DNA from: an uncultured Lachnospiraceae bacterium | GTDB lineage: Bacteria > Bacillota > Clostridia > Lachnospirales > Lachnospiraceae | NCBI GenBank assembly: GCA_947175055.1 | Contig: CAMWLJ010000030.1 | Span: 1-36,307, forward strand | Length of the DNA stretch: 36,307 bases | Direction: 5' to 3' | In this document: in pieces, positions 24,386-33,098 of the stretch | Position numbering within the stretch: the first letter of the stretch is position 1 | Layout: every line of letters starts with the position of its first letter | Program-made: the position numbers and the translations under genes | The notes under the pieces: generated by a model | The model's input: the letters and a program-made list of their open reading frames with translations, nothing else | The model's database searches: none | Told to the model about the DNA's origin: nothing

Positions 24386-26575
24386 ATGAGCAGTAAGTTT
24401 GGAACAGACACTACGGCGGAAGAGAATTTTGAGATGGAGTATAAACCGGATAAGATCGTGAAAGTGATCAAGAAGGACGGGAGTCTGGAGGATTTCAATG
24501 TCCAGAAGGTCATCGATGCCGTAGGAAAGAGCGCTTATCGTGCGCTGACCAAATTCACGGATGAAGAGAAACGCCATATATGCCAGACTGTGATCGATAA
24601 GGTTAATGAGCTGGGAGAGGAGCGGATTCCGATCCAGATCATGCACAACATGGTGGAGAGTGCGCTGGAAGATGTGAAACCTATCGTTGCCAAGAGCTAT
24701 CGGGATTATCGTAACTACAAGCAGGATTTTGTGCGCATGATGGATGATGTGTATAAGAAGAGCCAGTCTATCATGTACATAGGAGACAAGGAGAATGCTA
24801 ATACGGACAGCGCACTTGTCTCCACCAAGAGGAGTCTGATCTTTAATCAGTTTAATAAGGAATTGTACCAGAAGTTCTTTATGACCACGGAGGAGATCCA
24901 GGCCTGCCGGGACGGGTATTTGTATGTACACGATATGTCTGCCAGAAGAGATACCATGAACTGCTGTCTGTTTAATGTGGCTGAAGTTCTAAGCGGCGGT
25001 TTCGAGATGGGCAATATCTGGTATAACGAACCTAAGACGTTGGATGTGGCATTTGACGTGATCGGCGATATCGTGCTGAGTGCGGCGAGTCAACAGTATG
25101 GAGGCTTTACCGTGCCGGAGGTGGACAAGATCTTAGAACCTTATGCGGAGAAATCTTATAAGCGGGATATCGAGAAATATATGCGGCTGGGAATCGACGA
25201 GGAGACGGCCAGAGCGGAAGCGCTTAAGGATGTGGAGAAGGAGTTTGAACAGGGGTTCCAGGGTTGGGAATACAAATTCAATACCGTAGCCAGCAGCCGA
25301 GGGGATTATCCTTTTATTACCGTGACGGCAGGGATCGGTACAGGAAGATTCGCGAAGATGGCGACCATTGTCATGCTCAATGTGCGCCGCAAAGGACAGG
25401 GCAAGAAGGACTGTAAGAAGCCGGTATTGTTCCCGAAGATCGTATTTTTGTATGATGAGAATCTGCATGGACCCGGCAGGGAATTGGAAGAGGTATTTGA
25501 AGCAGGTGTGGAGTGCTCTGCCAAGACCATGTATCCGGACTGGCTGAGTCTTACCGGTAAGGGATATATTGCCAGCATGTATAAACAGTATGGCAAGGTG
25601 ATATCCCCCATGGGTTGTCGGGCATTCCTTTCCCCATGGTATGAGAAAGGTGGTATGCACCCGGCGGACGATGCGGATGTACCTGTATTCGTGGGTAGAT
25701 TCAACATCGGCGTGGTATCTTTGCATCTGCCGATGATTTTGGCCAAGTCCAGGCAGGAGAGCAGGGATTTCTATGAGGTGTTGGATTATTATCTGAACCT
25801 GATCCGTCAGTTGCATATCCGGACCTATGCTTATCTGGGAGAGATGCGTGCATCCACCAATCCGCTGGCCTACTGTGAGGGCGGCTTCTTAGGAGGGCAT
25901 CTGCAGCTGCATGATAAGATCAAACCGATCTTAAAGACAGCTACGGCCAGTTTTGGAATTACTGCCTTTAATGAACTACAGGAATTGTATAATGGAAAGT
26001 CGCTGGTGGAGGATGGCGCTTTTGCCTTGGAGGTATTAGAACATATTAACGAGAAGATAGCAGAATATAAGGAAGCGGACGGTAATCTGTATGCAATCTA
26101 CGGCACGCCGGCGGAGAATCTCTGCGGTCTGCAGGTGAAACAGTTCCGGGCCAAGTACGGCATCATCGAAGGGGTGTCCGACAGAGAGTATGTGTCCAAC
26201 AGCTTCCACTGCCATGTGACGGAGGAGATCACGCCCATCGAGAAACAGGATCTGGAATACCGTTTCTGGGAACTGGCCAATGGAGGTAAGATCCAGTATG
26301 TGAAATATCCGATAGATTATAATATCGACGCCATTAAGACGCTGATCCGACGTGCTATGGAGATGGGGTTCTATGAGGGAGTCAACCTGTCGCTGGCTTA
26401 TTGCGATGACTGCGGTCATCAAGAGCTGGAGATGGATGTCTGTCCGGTATGCGGCAGCCGTAATCTGACGAAGATTGACCGTATGAACGGTTATCTGGCT
26501 TATTCCCGAGTGCATGGGGATACCAGGCTCAGTGACGCGAAGATGGCGGAGATCGCAGAAAGGAAAAGTATGTAA
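24386..26575 (+). CDS. nrdD: Anaerobic ribonucleoside-triphosphate reductase
   Basis: A 729-residue class III ribonucleotide reductase, which makes deoxynucleotides without oxygen using a glycyl radical. An ATP-cone regulatory domain fills about residues 27-115 (KVIKKDGSLEDFNVQKVIDA). The C-terminus has the zinc site CDDCGHQ...CPVCGS and the radical site RMNGYLAYSRVHG, with Gly702 as the likely radical residue. SD GGAGGGG lies 6 nt before the ATG. Its stop overlaps the nrdG start (TAATG). Regulation by NrdR boxes at 24000-24045 is likely. Confidence 0.96.
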   Translation: MSSKFGTDTTAEENFEMEYKPDKIVKVIKKDGSLEDFNVQKVIDAVGKSAYRALTKFTDEEKRHICQTVIDKVNELGEERIPIQIMHNMVESALEDVKPIVAKSYRDYRNYKQDFVRMMDDVYKKSQSIMYIGDKENANTDSALVSTKRSLIFNQFNKELYQKFFMTTEEIQACRDGYLYVHDMSARRDTMNCCLFNVAEVLSGGFEMGNIWYNEPKTLDVAFDVIGDIVLSAASQQYGGFTVPEVDKILEPYAEKSYKRDIEKYMRLGIDEETARAEALKDVEKEFEQGFQGWEYKFNTVASSRGDYPFITVTAGIGTGRFAKMATIVMLNVRRKGQGKKDCKKPVLFPKIVFLYDENLHGPGRELEEVFEAGVECSAKTMYPDWLSLTGKGYIASMYKQYGKVISPMGCRAFLSPWYEKGGMHPADDADVPVFVGRFNIGVVSLHLPMILAKSRQESRDFYEVLDYYLNLIRQLHIRTYAYLGEMRASTNPLAYCEGGFLGGHLQLHDKIKPILKTATASFGITAFNELQELYNGKSLVEDGAFALEVLEHINEKIAEYKEADGNLYAIYGTPAENLCGLQVKQFRAKYGIIEGVSDREYVSNSFHCHVTEEITPIEKQDLEYRFWELANGGKIQYVKYPIDYNIDAIKTLIRRAMEMGFYEGVNLSLAYCDDCGHQELEMDVCPVCGSRNLTKIDRMNGYLAYSRVHGDTRLSDAKMAEIAERKSM

Positions 26576-27078
26576 TGAGATATCACAATATAACCAGAGA
26601 CGATATGCTCAACGGTGATGGTCTGCGTGTGGTACTCTGGGTAGCCGGCTGTTCCCACTGCTGTAAGGATTGCCATAATCCGATCACGTGGGATCCGGAC
26701 GGCGGTGTTTTGTTTGACAATAAAGCCAGACAGGAGATTTTTGACCAACTGGAGAAATCCTATATCTCCGGTATCACCTTTTCCGGCGGGGACCCGCTGC
26801 ATGCAGCAAACCGATTGAACGTACGGGAGCTGATGGAGGAGATCAAAGAGCGGTATCCGGACAAGACCATCTGGCTTTACACCGGGGATAAGTGGGAAGA
26901 CATCCGGCATTATTCCCTGCTGGAGTATGTAGATGTGCTGGTGGACGGGGAGTTTGTATCAGATTTGAAGGATACGAAGCTGCGCTGGCGGGGAAGCGCT
27001 AACCAGCGGGTGATAGACGTACAGGCCAGTCTGCGGCAGGAAGATTCGACTGTACCGGTGTTGCACTGTAAAGAATAG
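26575..27078 (+). CDS. nrdG: Anaerobic ribonucleotide reductase activating protein
   Basis: A 167-residue radical-SAM enzyme that installs the glycyl radical on NrdD. The iron-sulfur motif CxxxCxxC appears in [13 protein letters not shown], and [10 protein letters not shown] is the GGE-like motif. The start overlaps the nrdD stop by one base, so the two are translated together. Length is typical. Confidence 0.96.
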   Translation: MRYHNITRDDMLNGDGLRVVLWVAGCSHCCKDCHNPITWDPDGGVLFDNKARQEIFDQLEKSYISGITFSGGDPLHAANRLNVRELMEEIKERYPDKTIWLYTGDKWEDIRHYSLLEYVDVLVDGEFVSDLKDTKLRWRGSANQRVIDVQASLRQEDSTVPVLHCKE

Positions 27079-27100
27079 TTTGCGAGAAAGGCAGAAGAGA

Positions 27101-27535
27101 GTGGAAACGATCAAGATCAAATACTTTTCGGACAAAATAGAGAAATTGACCTATATCGACGGCAAGTCCGACTGGATCGACCTGCGGGCGGCGGAGGATG
27201 TAACGCTGAAACAGGGGGAGTTTAAGCTGATTCCCTTAGGTGTCGGTATGGAACTGCCTGAGGGCTATGAGGCACATGTGGTGCCCAGAAGCTCAACCTT
27301 TAAGAATTTCGGCATAATCCAGACGAATCATCAAGGTGTGATCGACTGTTCTTATTGCGGAGACAATGACCAGTGGTTTATGCCTGTCTATGCTCTGCGG
27401 GATACCCGGATTCAGATCAATGACAGGATCTGTCAGTTCCGGATCATGGAGAATCAGCCGAAGATCGTGTTTGAAGAGGTGGAGCATCTGGACAATGATG
27501 ATCGGGGCGGACACGGCAGTACAGGGAAACAGTAA
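27101..27535 (+). CDS. dut: dUTP diphosphatase
   Basis: A 144-residue trimeric dUTPase that turns dUTP into dUMP and keeps uracil out of DNA. Motifs are DLRAAEDV (1), [10 protein letters not shown] (2), [14 protein letters not shown] (3), RICQFRI (4) and [11 protein letters not shown] (5). GTG 27101 is taken as start because AGAAAGG lies 9 nt upstream; a longer frame from TTG 27080 would run from just after the nrdG stop with no ribosome site. Being third after nrdD-nrdG it links deoxynucleotide synthesis with clean-up. Confidence 0.92.
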   Translation: METIKIKYFSDKIEKLTYIDGKSDWIDLRAAEDVTLKQGEFKLIPLGVGMELPEGYEAHVVPRSSTFKNFGIIQTNHQGVIDCSYCGDNDQWFMPVYALRDTRIQINDRICQFRIMENQPKIVFEEVEHLDNDDRGGHGSTGKQ

Positions 27536-27578
27536 AGACATATACTGTGCATAATGATAAGTTGATGTAAAGACAATA

Positions 27579-27609
27579 TGAATAAGAGAACTCCTTTCAA
27601 GACATACTA
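27579..27609 (+). promoter_or_regulatory. SigG/SigF-type forespore promoter of the germination gene
   Basis: TGAATA (27579-27584) and CATACTA (27603-27609) are 18 bp apart and match the Bacillus SigG consensus (TGmATA, N17-18, CATamTA). No housekeeping promoter competes nearby. This fits a gene for spore germination. Confidence 0.65.
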
Positions 27610-27610
27610 G

Positions 27611-27668
27611 TATAACGAATAATAAATAATTGGACAGATTTCTGTCCTGATACTGATTATTCGTTATA
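27611..27668. repeat. Long hairpin in the germination-gene leader
   Basis: TATAACGAATAAT (27611-27623) and ATTATTCGTTATA (27656-27668) are perfect 13-bp inverted repeats. Inside, GGACAG and CTGTCC form a second stem with loop ATTT. It begins two bases after the SigG-type -10 and ends 40 bp before the start codon, so almost all of it would be in the mRNA. It may be a terminator for dut, an mRNA stabiliser or a small mobile repeat. Confidence 0.6.
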
Positions 27669-27708
27669 TCGGCAGCAAGAAGTAATGTCATGGAAGGAGT
27701 TTTTGATT

Positions 27709-29142
27709 GTGCAGAAAAGAGAAGAAGCAAATGAGAGAATGACTACCTCCCTGCAACAGACGATGTCGTATATGAAAGAGAGAATGGCGCCGGACACAAG
27801 TTTTGATGTGGTCTACCGTGTGATCGAGGTAGGCGGACGGCAGGCATGTATCTATTTTATAGACGGGTTCTGCAAGGATGAGCTGATGATGAAGATCTTG
27901 CAGTACTTTATTGGACTGAAGGCCGAGGATATGCCGCAGAATGCCTATGAAATGGCGAAGAAGGCAACCCCGTATGTGGAAGTGGACTTGAAAGATAAGT
28001 GGGAGGATATTTTGTACAATATCCTGTCTGGGGTGTTTGCGCTGTTTATAGACGGTTATGACAGATGCGTCCTTCTCGATTCCAGGACTTATCCCGCCAG
28101 AGGAGTGGAGGAACCGGACAAGGATAAGACGCTGCGCGGTTCCAAGGACGGGTTTGTGGAGACGGTGGTCTTCAATACGGCATTGATCAGACGCCGGATC
28201 CGGAGCACGGAGCTTCGTATGGAAATGATGAATGCCGGAAAAAGCTCCCGCACGGATATCGTTCTCTGCTACATGGATAATCGGGTGGATCATGGGTTCC
28301 TGGATAAAGTGAAGAAAAGGATTGAAAATATCAAAGTGGATGCCCTGACAATGAATCAGGAGAGTCTTGCCGAGTGCCTGTATCAGCGCAAGTGGTATAA
28401 TCCTTTTCCTAAATTCAAGTTTACGGAGCGGCCGGATGTGGCGGCGGCCCAGGTGTTGGAAGGAGACATTGTCATTCTGGTGGATAACTCACCTTCGGCC
28501 ATGATCGTACCGACCTCGATCTTTGATATTGTGGAGGAGGCGGACGATTACTATTTCCCGCCGATCACGGGTACCTATCTGCGTCTTTCGCGTTTTCTGA
28601 TCTCAATCTTGACCTATATCATGACGCCGACTTTTCTGTTGCTAATGAACAATCCGGAATGGGTGCCGGGATCCTTTGAATTTATCATGCTGCAGGAGGA
28701 CCCGAATATCCCGCTGCTGGCACAGTTCTTGATCTTGGAGCTGGCCATAGACGGGTTGAAGCTGGCAGCGGTCAATACTCCGAATATGCTAAGCACTCCA
28801 TTGAGCGTGATGGCAGGTCTGGTGCTGGGAGAGTTTTCGGTCAACAGCGGGTGGTTCAATAGTGAAGTGATGCTGTACATGGCGTTTGTAGCCATTGCTA
28901 ACTATACCCAGCAAAACTATGAACTGGGGTATGCGCTGAAATTCATGCGGATCCTGAATCTGATCTTGACAGCGATGTTTGGTCTGTATGGCTATATAGG
29001 GGCTGTTTTGTTCTTTATTCTTGCCATCGTATGCAACAAGACATTATCGGAGAAAAGTTATATCTACCCTTTGTTGCCTTTTAATTTCAGACAGCTGGCG
29101 AAACGTCTCTTTCGGCGGCGCCTTCCGGAAGCAAAGAAGTAG
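27709..29142 (+). CDS. GerA-family spore germination protein
   Basis: A 477-residue membrane protein of the GerA A-subunit group. The N-terminal cytosolic domain (CIYFIDGFCKDELMMKILQY, RGSKDGFVETVVFNTALIRR, GDIVILVDNSPSAMIVPTSI) precedes five or so hydrophobic helices containing WVPGSFEFIMLQE, LAAVNTPNMLSTPLSVMAGL and NYTQQNYELGYALKFMRI. These proteins sit in the spore inner membrane; some sense nutrients, while SpoVAF-like ones help release dipicolinate. No B or C subunit gene follows, which favours the SpoVAF-like role. GTG 27709 is chosen because AAGGAG lies 9 nt upstream; ATG 27685 lacks such a site. Confidence 0.88.
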   Translation: MQKREEANERMTTSLQQTMSYMKERMAPDTSFDVVYRVIEVGGRQACIYFIDGFCKDELMMKILQYFIGLKAEDMPQNAYEMAKKATPYVEVDLKDKWEDILYNILSGVFALFIDGYDRCVLLDSRTYPARGVEEPDKDKTLRGSKDGFVETVVFNTALIRRRIRSTELRMEMMNAGKSSRTDIVLCYMDNRVDHGFLDKVKKRIENIKVDALTMNQESLAECLYQRKWYNPFPKFKFTERPDVAAAQVLEGDIVILVDNSPSAMIVPTSIFDIVEEADDYYFPPITGTYLRLSRFLISILTYIMTPTFLLLMNNPEWVPGSFEFIMLQEDPNIPLLAQFLILELAIDGLKLAAVNTPNMLSTPLSVMAGLVLGEFSVNSGWFNSEVMLYMAFVAIANYTQQNYELGYALKFMRILNLILTAMFGLYGYIGAVLFFILAIVCNKTLSEKSYIYPLLPFNFRQLAKRLFRRRLPEAKK

Positions 29143-29167
29143 GATGGCAGAAGGTTGATTGATTCCC

Positions 29168-29195
29168 GCGAGCAATGAGCCAAGTGGCTGCTTGC
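29168..29195 (+). terminator. Hairpin after the germination gene
   Basis: GCGAGCA and TGCTTGC pair imperfectly around an inner AGCCA/TGGCT stem. No T-run follows directly. Confidence 0.35.
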
Positions 29196-29273
29196 AGTGG
29201 GGTCTTTGATTAGCTATTGCAAAAAGAAAAAATACAAATGATTTAATTAATTATAAACTAATATGATTGCCCG

Positions 29274-29334
29274 TAACAAGTAAATGTTGTGTATTTTTGA
29301 TAAAAAGAGAAAATACTGTTACATTTACTTGTTA
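29274..29334. repeat. Long AT-rich inverted repeat
   Basis: TAACAAGTAAATGT (29274-29287) pairs perfectly with ACATTTACTTGTTA (29321-29334). Inside, GTATTTT (29291-29297) pairs with AAAATAC (29310-29316), giving 21 base pairs in all, followed by TTTTACTTT. It stands in the 424-bp gene-free stretch 29143-29566, which otherwise holds only very AT-rich DNA and the promoter at 29514. It could be a strong terminator or a small palindromic mobile repeat. Confidence 0.6.
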
Positions 29335-29513
29335 TTTTACTTTATTCAAAGTATAATCGAGCTAACAGATCAGATTAAATGTGAATATAAATATTTTATA
29401 TTTAAAGTTTATATTTAACTAAAATTAGTTATCATAAGCTGATTTGCGTGGTAACAAGAGAGAAGAGCATGACAACAACAGAAAGCGGACGACAGTGTGA
29501 TTTCATAATACAA

Positions 29514-29542
29514 TTGTTAAATGCTCCTTCTTCTGGTATGAT
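29514..29542 (+). promoter_or_regulatory. manA promoter
   Basis: TTGTTA (29514-29519) and TATGAT (29537-29542) are 17 bp apart. The transcript would start near 29549, which decides the manA start codon. Confidence 0.65.
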
Positions 29543-29566
29543 ACGATAATGGAGAGAAGAGGTACT

Positions 29567-30523
29567 ATGGTTTCAACAGATCGGACAAAAGAACAGATCA
29601 TATTTTTAAAGCCCGAATTCAGACAGATGGTGTGGGGTGGAGATAGGCTGGGCCGTGAGTGGCATTATGAGATCCCAGGCAGTAATACAGGAGAATGCTG
29701 GGGCGTCAGCGCCCACCCGAGCGGCGACTGCCGGGTCAGGGAAGGACTATATGAGGGGGAATTGCTCTCAGAGTTGTGGAAGAAACATCCGGAGCTTTTT
29801 GGCAATACCGGGTTGGATCGTTTTCCGCTGTTGGTGAAGATCATCGATGCCAAGGCGGATCTGAGTATTCAGGTACATCCCGACGATGCCTATGCGAATG
29901 CCAATGAGAATGGTTCCCTGGGGAAGACCGAATGCTGGTATGTATTGGCCTGTGATGAGGATGCCAGGTTGGTGATCGGACATAATGCGAAGGATAAGGC
30001 AGAACTTTCTGCTATGATACTTGAAGGCCGTTGGACGGAACTGATCAGGGAGACTCCGGTGAAGAAAGGGGACTTTATTCTGATCGAACCAGGCACTATA
30101 CATGCGATCAAGGGCGGTATCATGGTGATGGAGACGCAGCAGAGCAGCGACATTACATACCGTGTCTATGATTATGACAGAGTAGTGAATGGCAGACTGA
30201 GGGAGCTGCATATTGACAAGAGTATCGACGTGATCACGGCGCCGGCGAAAAGGACCGAAGAGAACATCTTAAACGCTGATGAATTGCCGGAGAACACCAT
30301 GAATCTGCTCTGCTCCTGTGAGTCCTTCCGGGTATGGAAGATGGATGTGACGGAGACGCTTGTTTTCGATCAGGCATATCCGTTCCTGATCATGAGCGTT
30401 ATCGAAGGAGAGGGAGAGATCAACGGACGGCCGATCTGCAAAGGGGATCATTTTATCTTATCAGACGGATTTGGCGCGGTGACGCTGCAGGGAAAGATGC
30501 AATTGATCGCATCAACGATCTGA
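29567..30523 (+). CDS. manA: Mannose-6-phosphate isomerase, class I
   Basis: A 318-residue zinc enzyme that interconverts mannose-6-phosphate and fructose-6-phosphate. Zinc ligands are Gln and His in SIQVHPDD, Glu in KTECWYV and His in PGTIHAIKGG. The N-terminal marks WGGDRLG and GECWGVSAHP fit the short Firmicute form. ATG 29567 is preferred because the predicted transcript begins at about 29549, at the earlier ATG, and GAAGAGG lies just before 29567. It is monocistronic, ending at the hairpin 30550-30579. Confidence 0.92.
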   Translation: MVSTDRTKEQIIFLKPEFRQMVWGGDRLGREWHYEIPGSNTGECWGVSAHPSGDCRVREGLYEGELLSELWKKHPELFGNTGLDRFPLLVKIIDAKADLSIQVHPDDAYANANENGSLGKTECWYVLACDEDARLVIGHNAKDKAELSAMILEGRWTELIRETPVKKGDFILIEPGTIHAIKGGIMVMETQQSSDITYRVYDYDRVVNGRLRELHIDKSIDVITAPAKRTEENILNADELPENTMNLLCSCESFRVWKMDVTETLVFDQAYPFLIMSVIEGEGEINGRPICKGDHFILSDGFGAVTLQGKMQLIASTI

Positions 30524-30549
30524 ATAGTAAGAAGACTGTGATGATAAAC

Positions 30550-30579
30550 GAGCCAGTGTACGAAAAAGTACGCTGGCTC
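30550..30579. terminator. Hairpin between manA and the convergent kinase gene
   Basis: GAGCCAGTGTAC (30550-30561) and GTACGCTGGCTC (30568-30579) pair over 12 bases with one wobble and a 6-nt loop. It probably serves both genes; the T content after it is modest. Confidence 0.65.
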
Positions 30580-30618
30580 ACTTGCTTCATAAGACTTATG
30601 GTAGAATATTTTGAGCTT

Positions 30619-32874
30619 TCAGTCATTGGAGGGCAGGACACGGGCGATGGTCTCCAAGAGGATCGGCACGTCAATAGGTTTCGTCAGGTGCGCATTCATC
30701 CCGCTTTCTGCGGACAGTCGCTTGTCACTTTCAAATGCGTTGGCGGACAATGCGATGATCGGAATATGTGACAGGACCGGATTCTCCAGTTTGCGGATGG
30801 TTTCCGCTGCCTGGCGTCCGTCCATGACGGGCATCTGGATGTCCATCAGTATGAAGGCGAACTCACCGGGAAGAGAGGTTTTCAATTTCTCTACGGCCAG
30901 GCTGCCATCTGTTGCCGTCTCGATACAGAATCCCAGTTCTTGTAAAAGTTCTGTTTCGATTTCGAGATTGATCTCGTTGTCATCCACCAGAAGGATCTTA
31001 CGTCCGGACAGAAGATCCGGCAGAGAGTCTGGACAGCTGTTAGAAGCCGAAGGGCTGCATTGTTGCCGGAGGGTGAGCGTGATCGTAAAGGTACTGCCTC
31101 TGCCGGGGGTACTGTCTGCACTGATCGTTCCGTTCATCATCTCAATGATATTCTTGGCGATAGTCAGGCCGAGACCTGTTCCGTACACGCCGCTGAAAGT
31201 AGTGTTCCTTTCCCGTTGAAAGGGTTCAAAGATATGTTCCAAGAACTCCCGGCTGATGCCGATGCCGGTATCTTTGACCATAAATTGATAAACTGCTTGC
31301 TCGTTGGGAAGCTGTTCCTTTTCGATGGCGATAATATCGATCTGTCCATTGTTTTCGGTGTACTTTATGGCGTTATTTACCAGGTTCAAGAAGATCTGGG
31401 TCAGTTTCGCGTAGTCGGCGTAGACATCAGAATGAATCAGACCGCTTAGATCGGTCTGTATGGTGATATTCTTGTCTTCCGCCTGAGGCAGTACAGTGGC
31501 CTTTACTTCGTATGCGAGATCAGCAAGGCTGCAGGCTGTTTCCATGATCTGCACATCTTTAGATTCCATCCAGGAGATTTCCAGGATCTGTTCGATCATA
31601 TCCAGAAGCTGTCTGCCTGCGATATCGATCTTATCAAGATAGGAGTCCAGCATCGTCGGTTTTCCGAGGTGTTTTCGGGCAAGGGCCGTATAGCCGAAAA
31701 TGGCATTGAGCGGTGTACGCATGTCGTGGGACATGTTGGAGAGAAAGGTGTCCTTCGTATTGTTAGCTGTGCGGGCTTGTTTTAAAGCTTCCTCCAGTGC
31801 CTTCTGTTGTTTCATCTCATAGAGAATCTCGTCATCGACCCGCCTGTAACCGATGACGATCTGGGAGATCCGCTGGCTGTTTCCGACATTGACGACCCGC
31901 AGCTGCAGATATTGTGTCTCGCCGTTCGAGATGATCCGATAATTCACATAGTAGGTCTTGCTTTCGGACAGTTTAGTTCGGATATAAGCAGGGGTTGTGA
32001 CCTCTGCAACCAATTTGCGGTCTTCCGGGTGAACCCAGGTGTTCACATAATCAGTGGTGTACCATTTGAACCCAAGAGTCTGGTTTGGATCCTGGAAAAG
32101 CCGCTCTGTCCTTACACTGAGCCGGTAGGGCAGTATGGCATCTGAATCCAGATCCACATAGAGGATGGATTCGTAGTTGACACTGAGGCCTTCGATCACT
32201 TCCAAACGACGCAGGTGTTCCTGATAGATCAGTTTCCTCTCCTGGTCATAGGATTCGATCAGGGTGCGCAGCTTCAATTCACTTTCGGCGGCGGCATTTT
32301 TGATCAGAGCACGCTGTTCGGTCAGCTGGCGCTGACGCTTCTCAGTGGCATCACTGATGAACACATAGAAAATATCTCCGGTATCGCTGCGTACGAAATG
32401 GCCGTAATCCTCGATCCACCGGACTTGACCGTCCTTGCGGATGATCCGGTATTCCACATAGTCTAAGTCGTATTTGCTCTGGGCGATCTGCTCTTGAATG
32501 CTTACTTCCACGTCAGCTAAATCTTCCGGATGAACCATACCTTTGAAGGAATTGCCTGTCAGATTGCGAAACTGCTCCGCGCTGTCGCATCCGAAGATTC
32601 GCAGGAGTGCCTGATTCACATAGATGATCTGCTCTTCTTCGTTGGCATGATAGATAAAGAATCCTCCGGGCATCTGATTCATGAACCGCAGGATCCCGTT
32701 CGGTGTCTGGGCGTGGTGTTCCTCTAACATGGCAGGAAGAGGTTGGTCTGCTGCTGCGGACTTTAACGTGTTGATCGCAGAGAGAAAATGTGGATCTTCA
32801 TGAGCCTGATCGGAAATATTGAGCAGGGTTAACATATATTCAATGATATTGGAATCTGTTGGATATTCGTTCAA
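30619..32874 (-). CDS. Soluble hybrid histidine kinase with two PAS domains
   Basis: A 751-residue signalling protein without membrane helices. Order: PAS 1 (about 65-178, GGFFIYHANEEEQIIYVNQA), PAS-like 2 (about 235-350), HisKA with the phospho-acceptor His383 (SHDMRTPLNAIFGY), HATPase with NLVNNAIKYTENNG and DTGIGI, and a C-terminal receiver domain with Asp678 (ILMDIQMPVMDG). The start is TTG at 32874, with GGAGG 6 nt upstream. No response regulator gene lies beside it, so output must pass to a distant partner or end in its own receiver. The PAS domains likely sense an internal cue. Confidence 0.9.
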   Translation of the reverse strand: MNEYPTDSNIIEYMLTLLNISDQAHEDPHFLSAINTLKSAAADQPLPAMLEEHHAQTPNGILRFMNQMPGGFFIYHANEEEQIIYVNQALLRIFGCDSAEQFRNLTGNSFKGMVHPEDLADVEVSIQEQIAQSKYDLDYVEYRIIRKDGQVRWIEDYGHFVRSDTGDIFYVFISDATEKRQRQLTEQRALIKNAAAESELKLRTLIESYDQERKLIYQEHLRRLEVIEGLSVNYESILYVDLDSDAILPYRLSVRTERLFQDPNQTLGFKWYTTDYVNTWVHPEDRKLVAEVTTPAYIRTKLSESKTYYVNYRIISNGETQYLQLRVVNVGNSQRISQIVIGYRRVDDEILYEMKQQKALEEALKQARTANNTKDTFLSNMSHDMRTPLNAIFGYTALARKHLGKPTMLDSYLDKIDIAGRQLLDMIEQILEISWMESKDVQIMETACSLADLAYEVKATVLPQAEDKNITIQTDLSGLIHSDVYADYAKLTQIFLNLVNNAIKYTENNGQIDIIAIEKEQLPNEQAVYQFMVKDTGIGISREFLEHIFEPFQRERNTTFSGVYGTGLGLTIAKNIIEMMNGTISADSTPGRGSTFTITLTLRQQCSPSASNSCPDSLPDLLSGRKILLVDDNEINLEIETELLQELGFCIETATDGSLAVEKLKTSLPGEFAFILMDIQMPVMDGRQAAETIRKLENPVLSHIPIIALSANAFESDKRLSAESGMNAHLTKPIDVPILLETIARVLPSND

Positions 32875-32938
32875 GTGATACCTCCATCCAGCAGTCTGAT
32901 AGACCGCAGCATTTTAGCATATTTCATAAAAATTTTAT

Positions 32939-32991
32939 CATAAAGCGACTGCTTTGTCATTATGCAATTGTTCGTGGCAGACGCTTTTATG
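32939..32991. repeat. Imperfect inverted repeat between divergent genes
   Basis: CATAAAGCG (32939-32947) faces CGCTTTTATG (32982-32991), and bases outside the arms also agree in part. It lies between the kinase gene and the sigma operon. It could be an operator shared by both. Confidence 0.35.
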
Positions 32992-33098
32992 AATGATGAG
33001 GGCTGAACTGTTACGTATAATACCGATATGATTTAAAATGCAGGCGCACATCTGCACGGTCTGTTTCGTTATACATGATGAGAGGAGTGATACAGGAC

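Noticed and set aside
25133..25816. 227-codon minus-strand frame
   Set aside because: It is antisense to nrdD, a clear conserved gene.
33004..33030. ECF-type autoregulated promoter before the sigma gene
   Set aside because: TGAACT is a fair -35, but no -10 at the proper distance is convincing, so it is mentioned only as a possibility.
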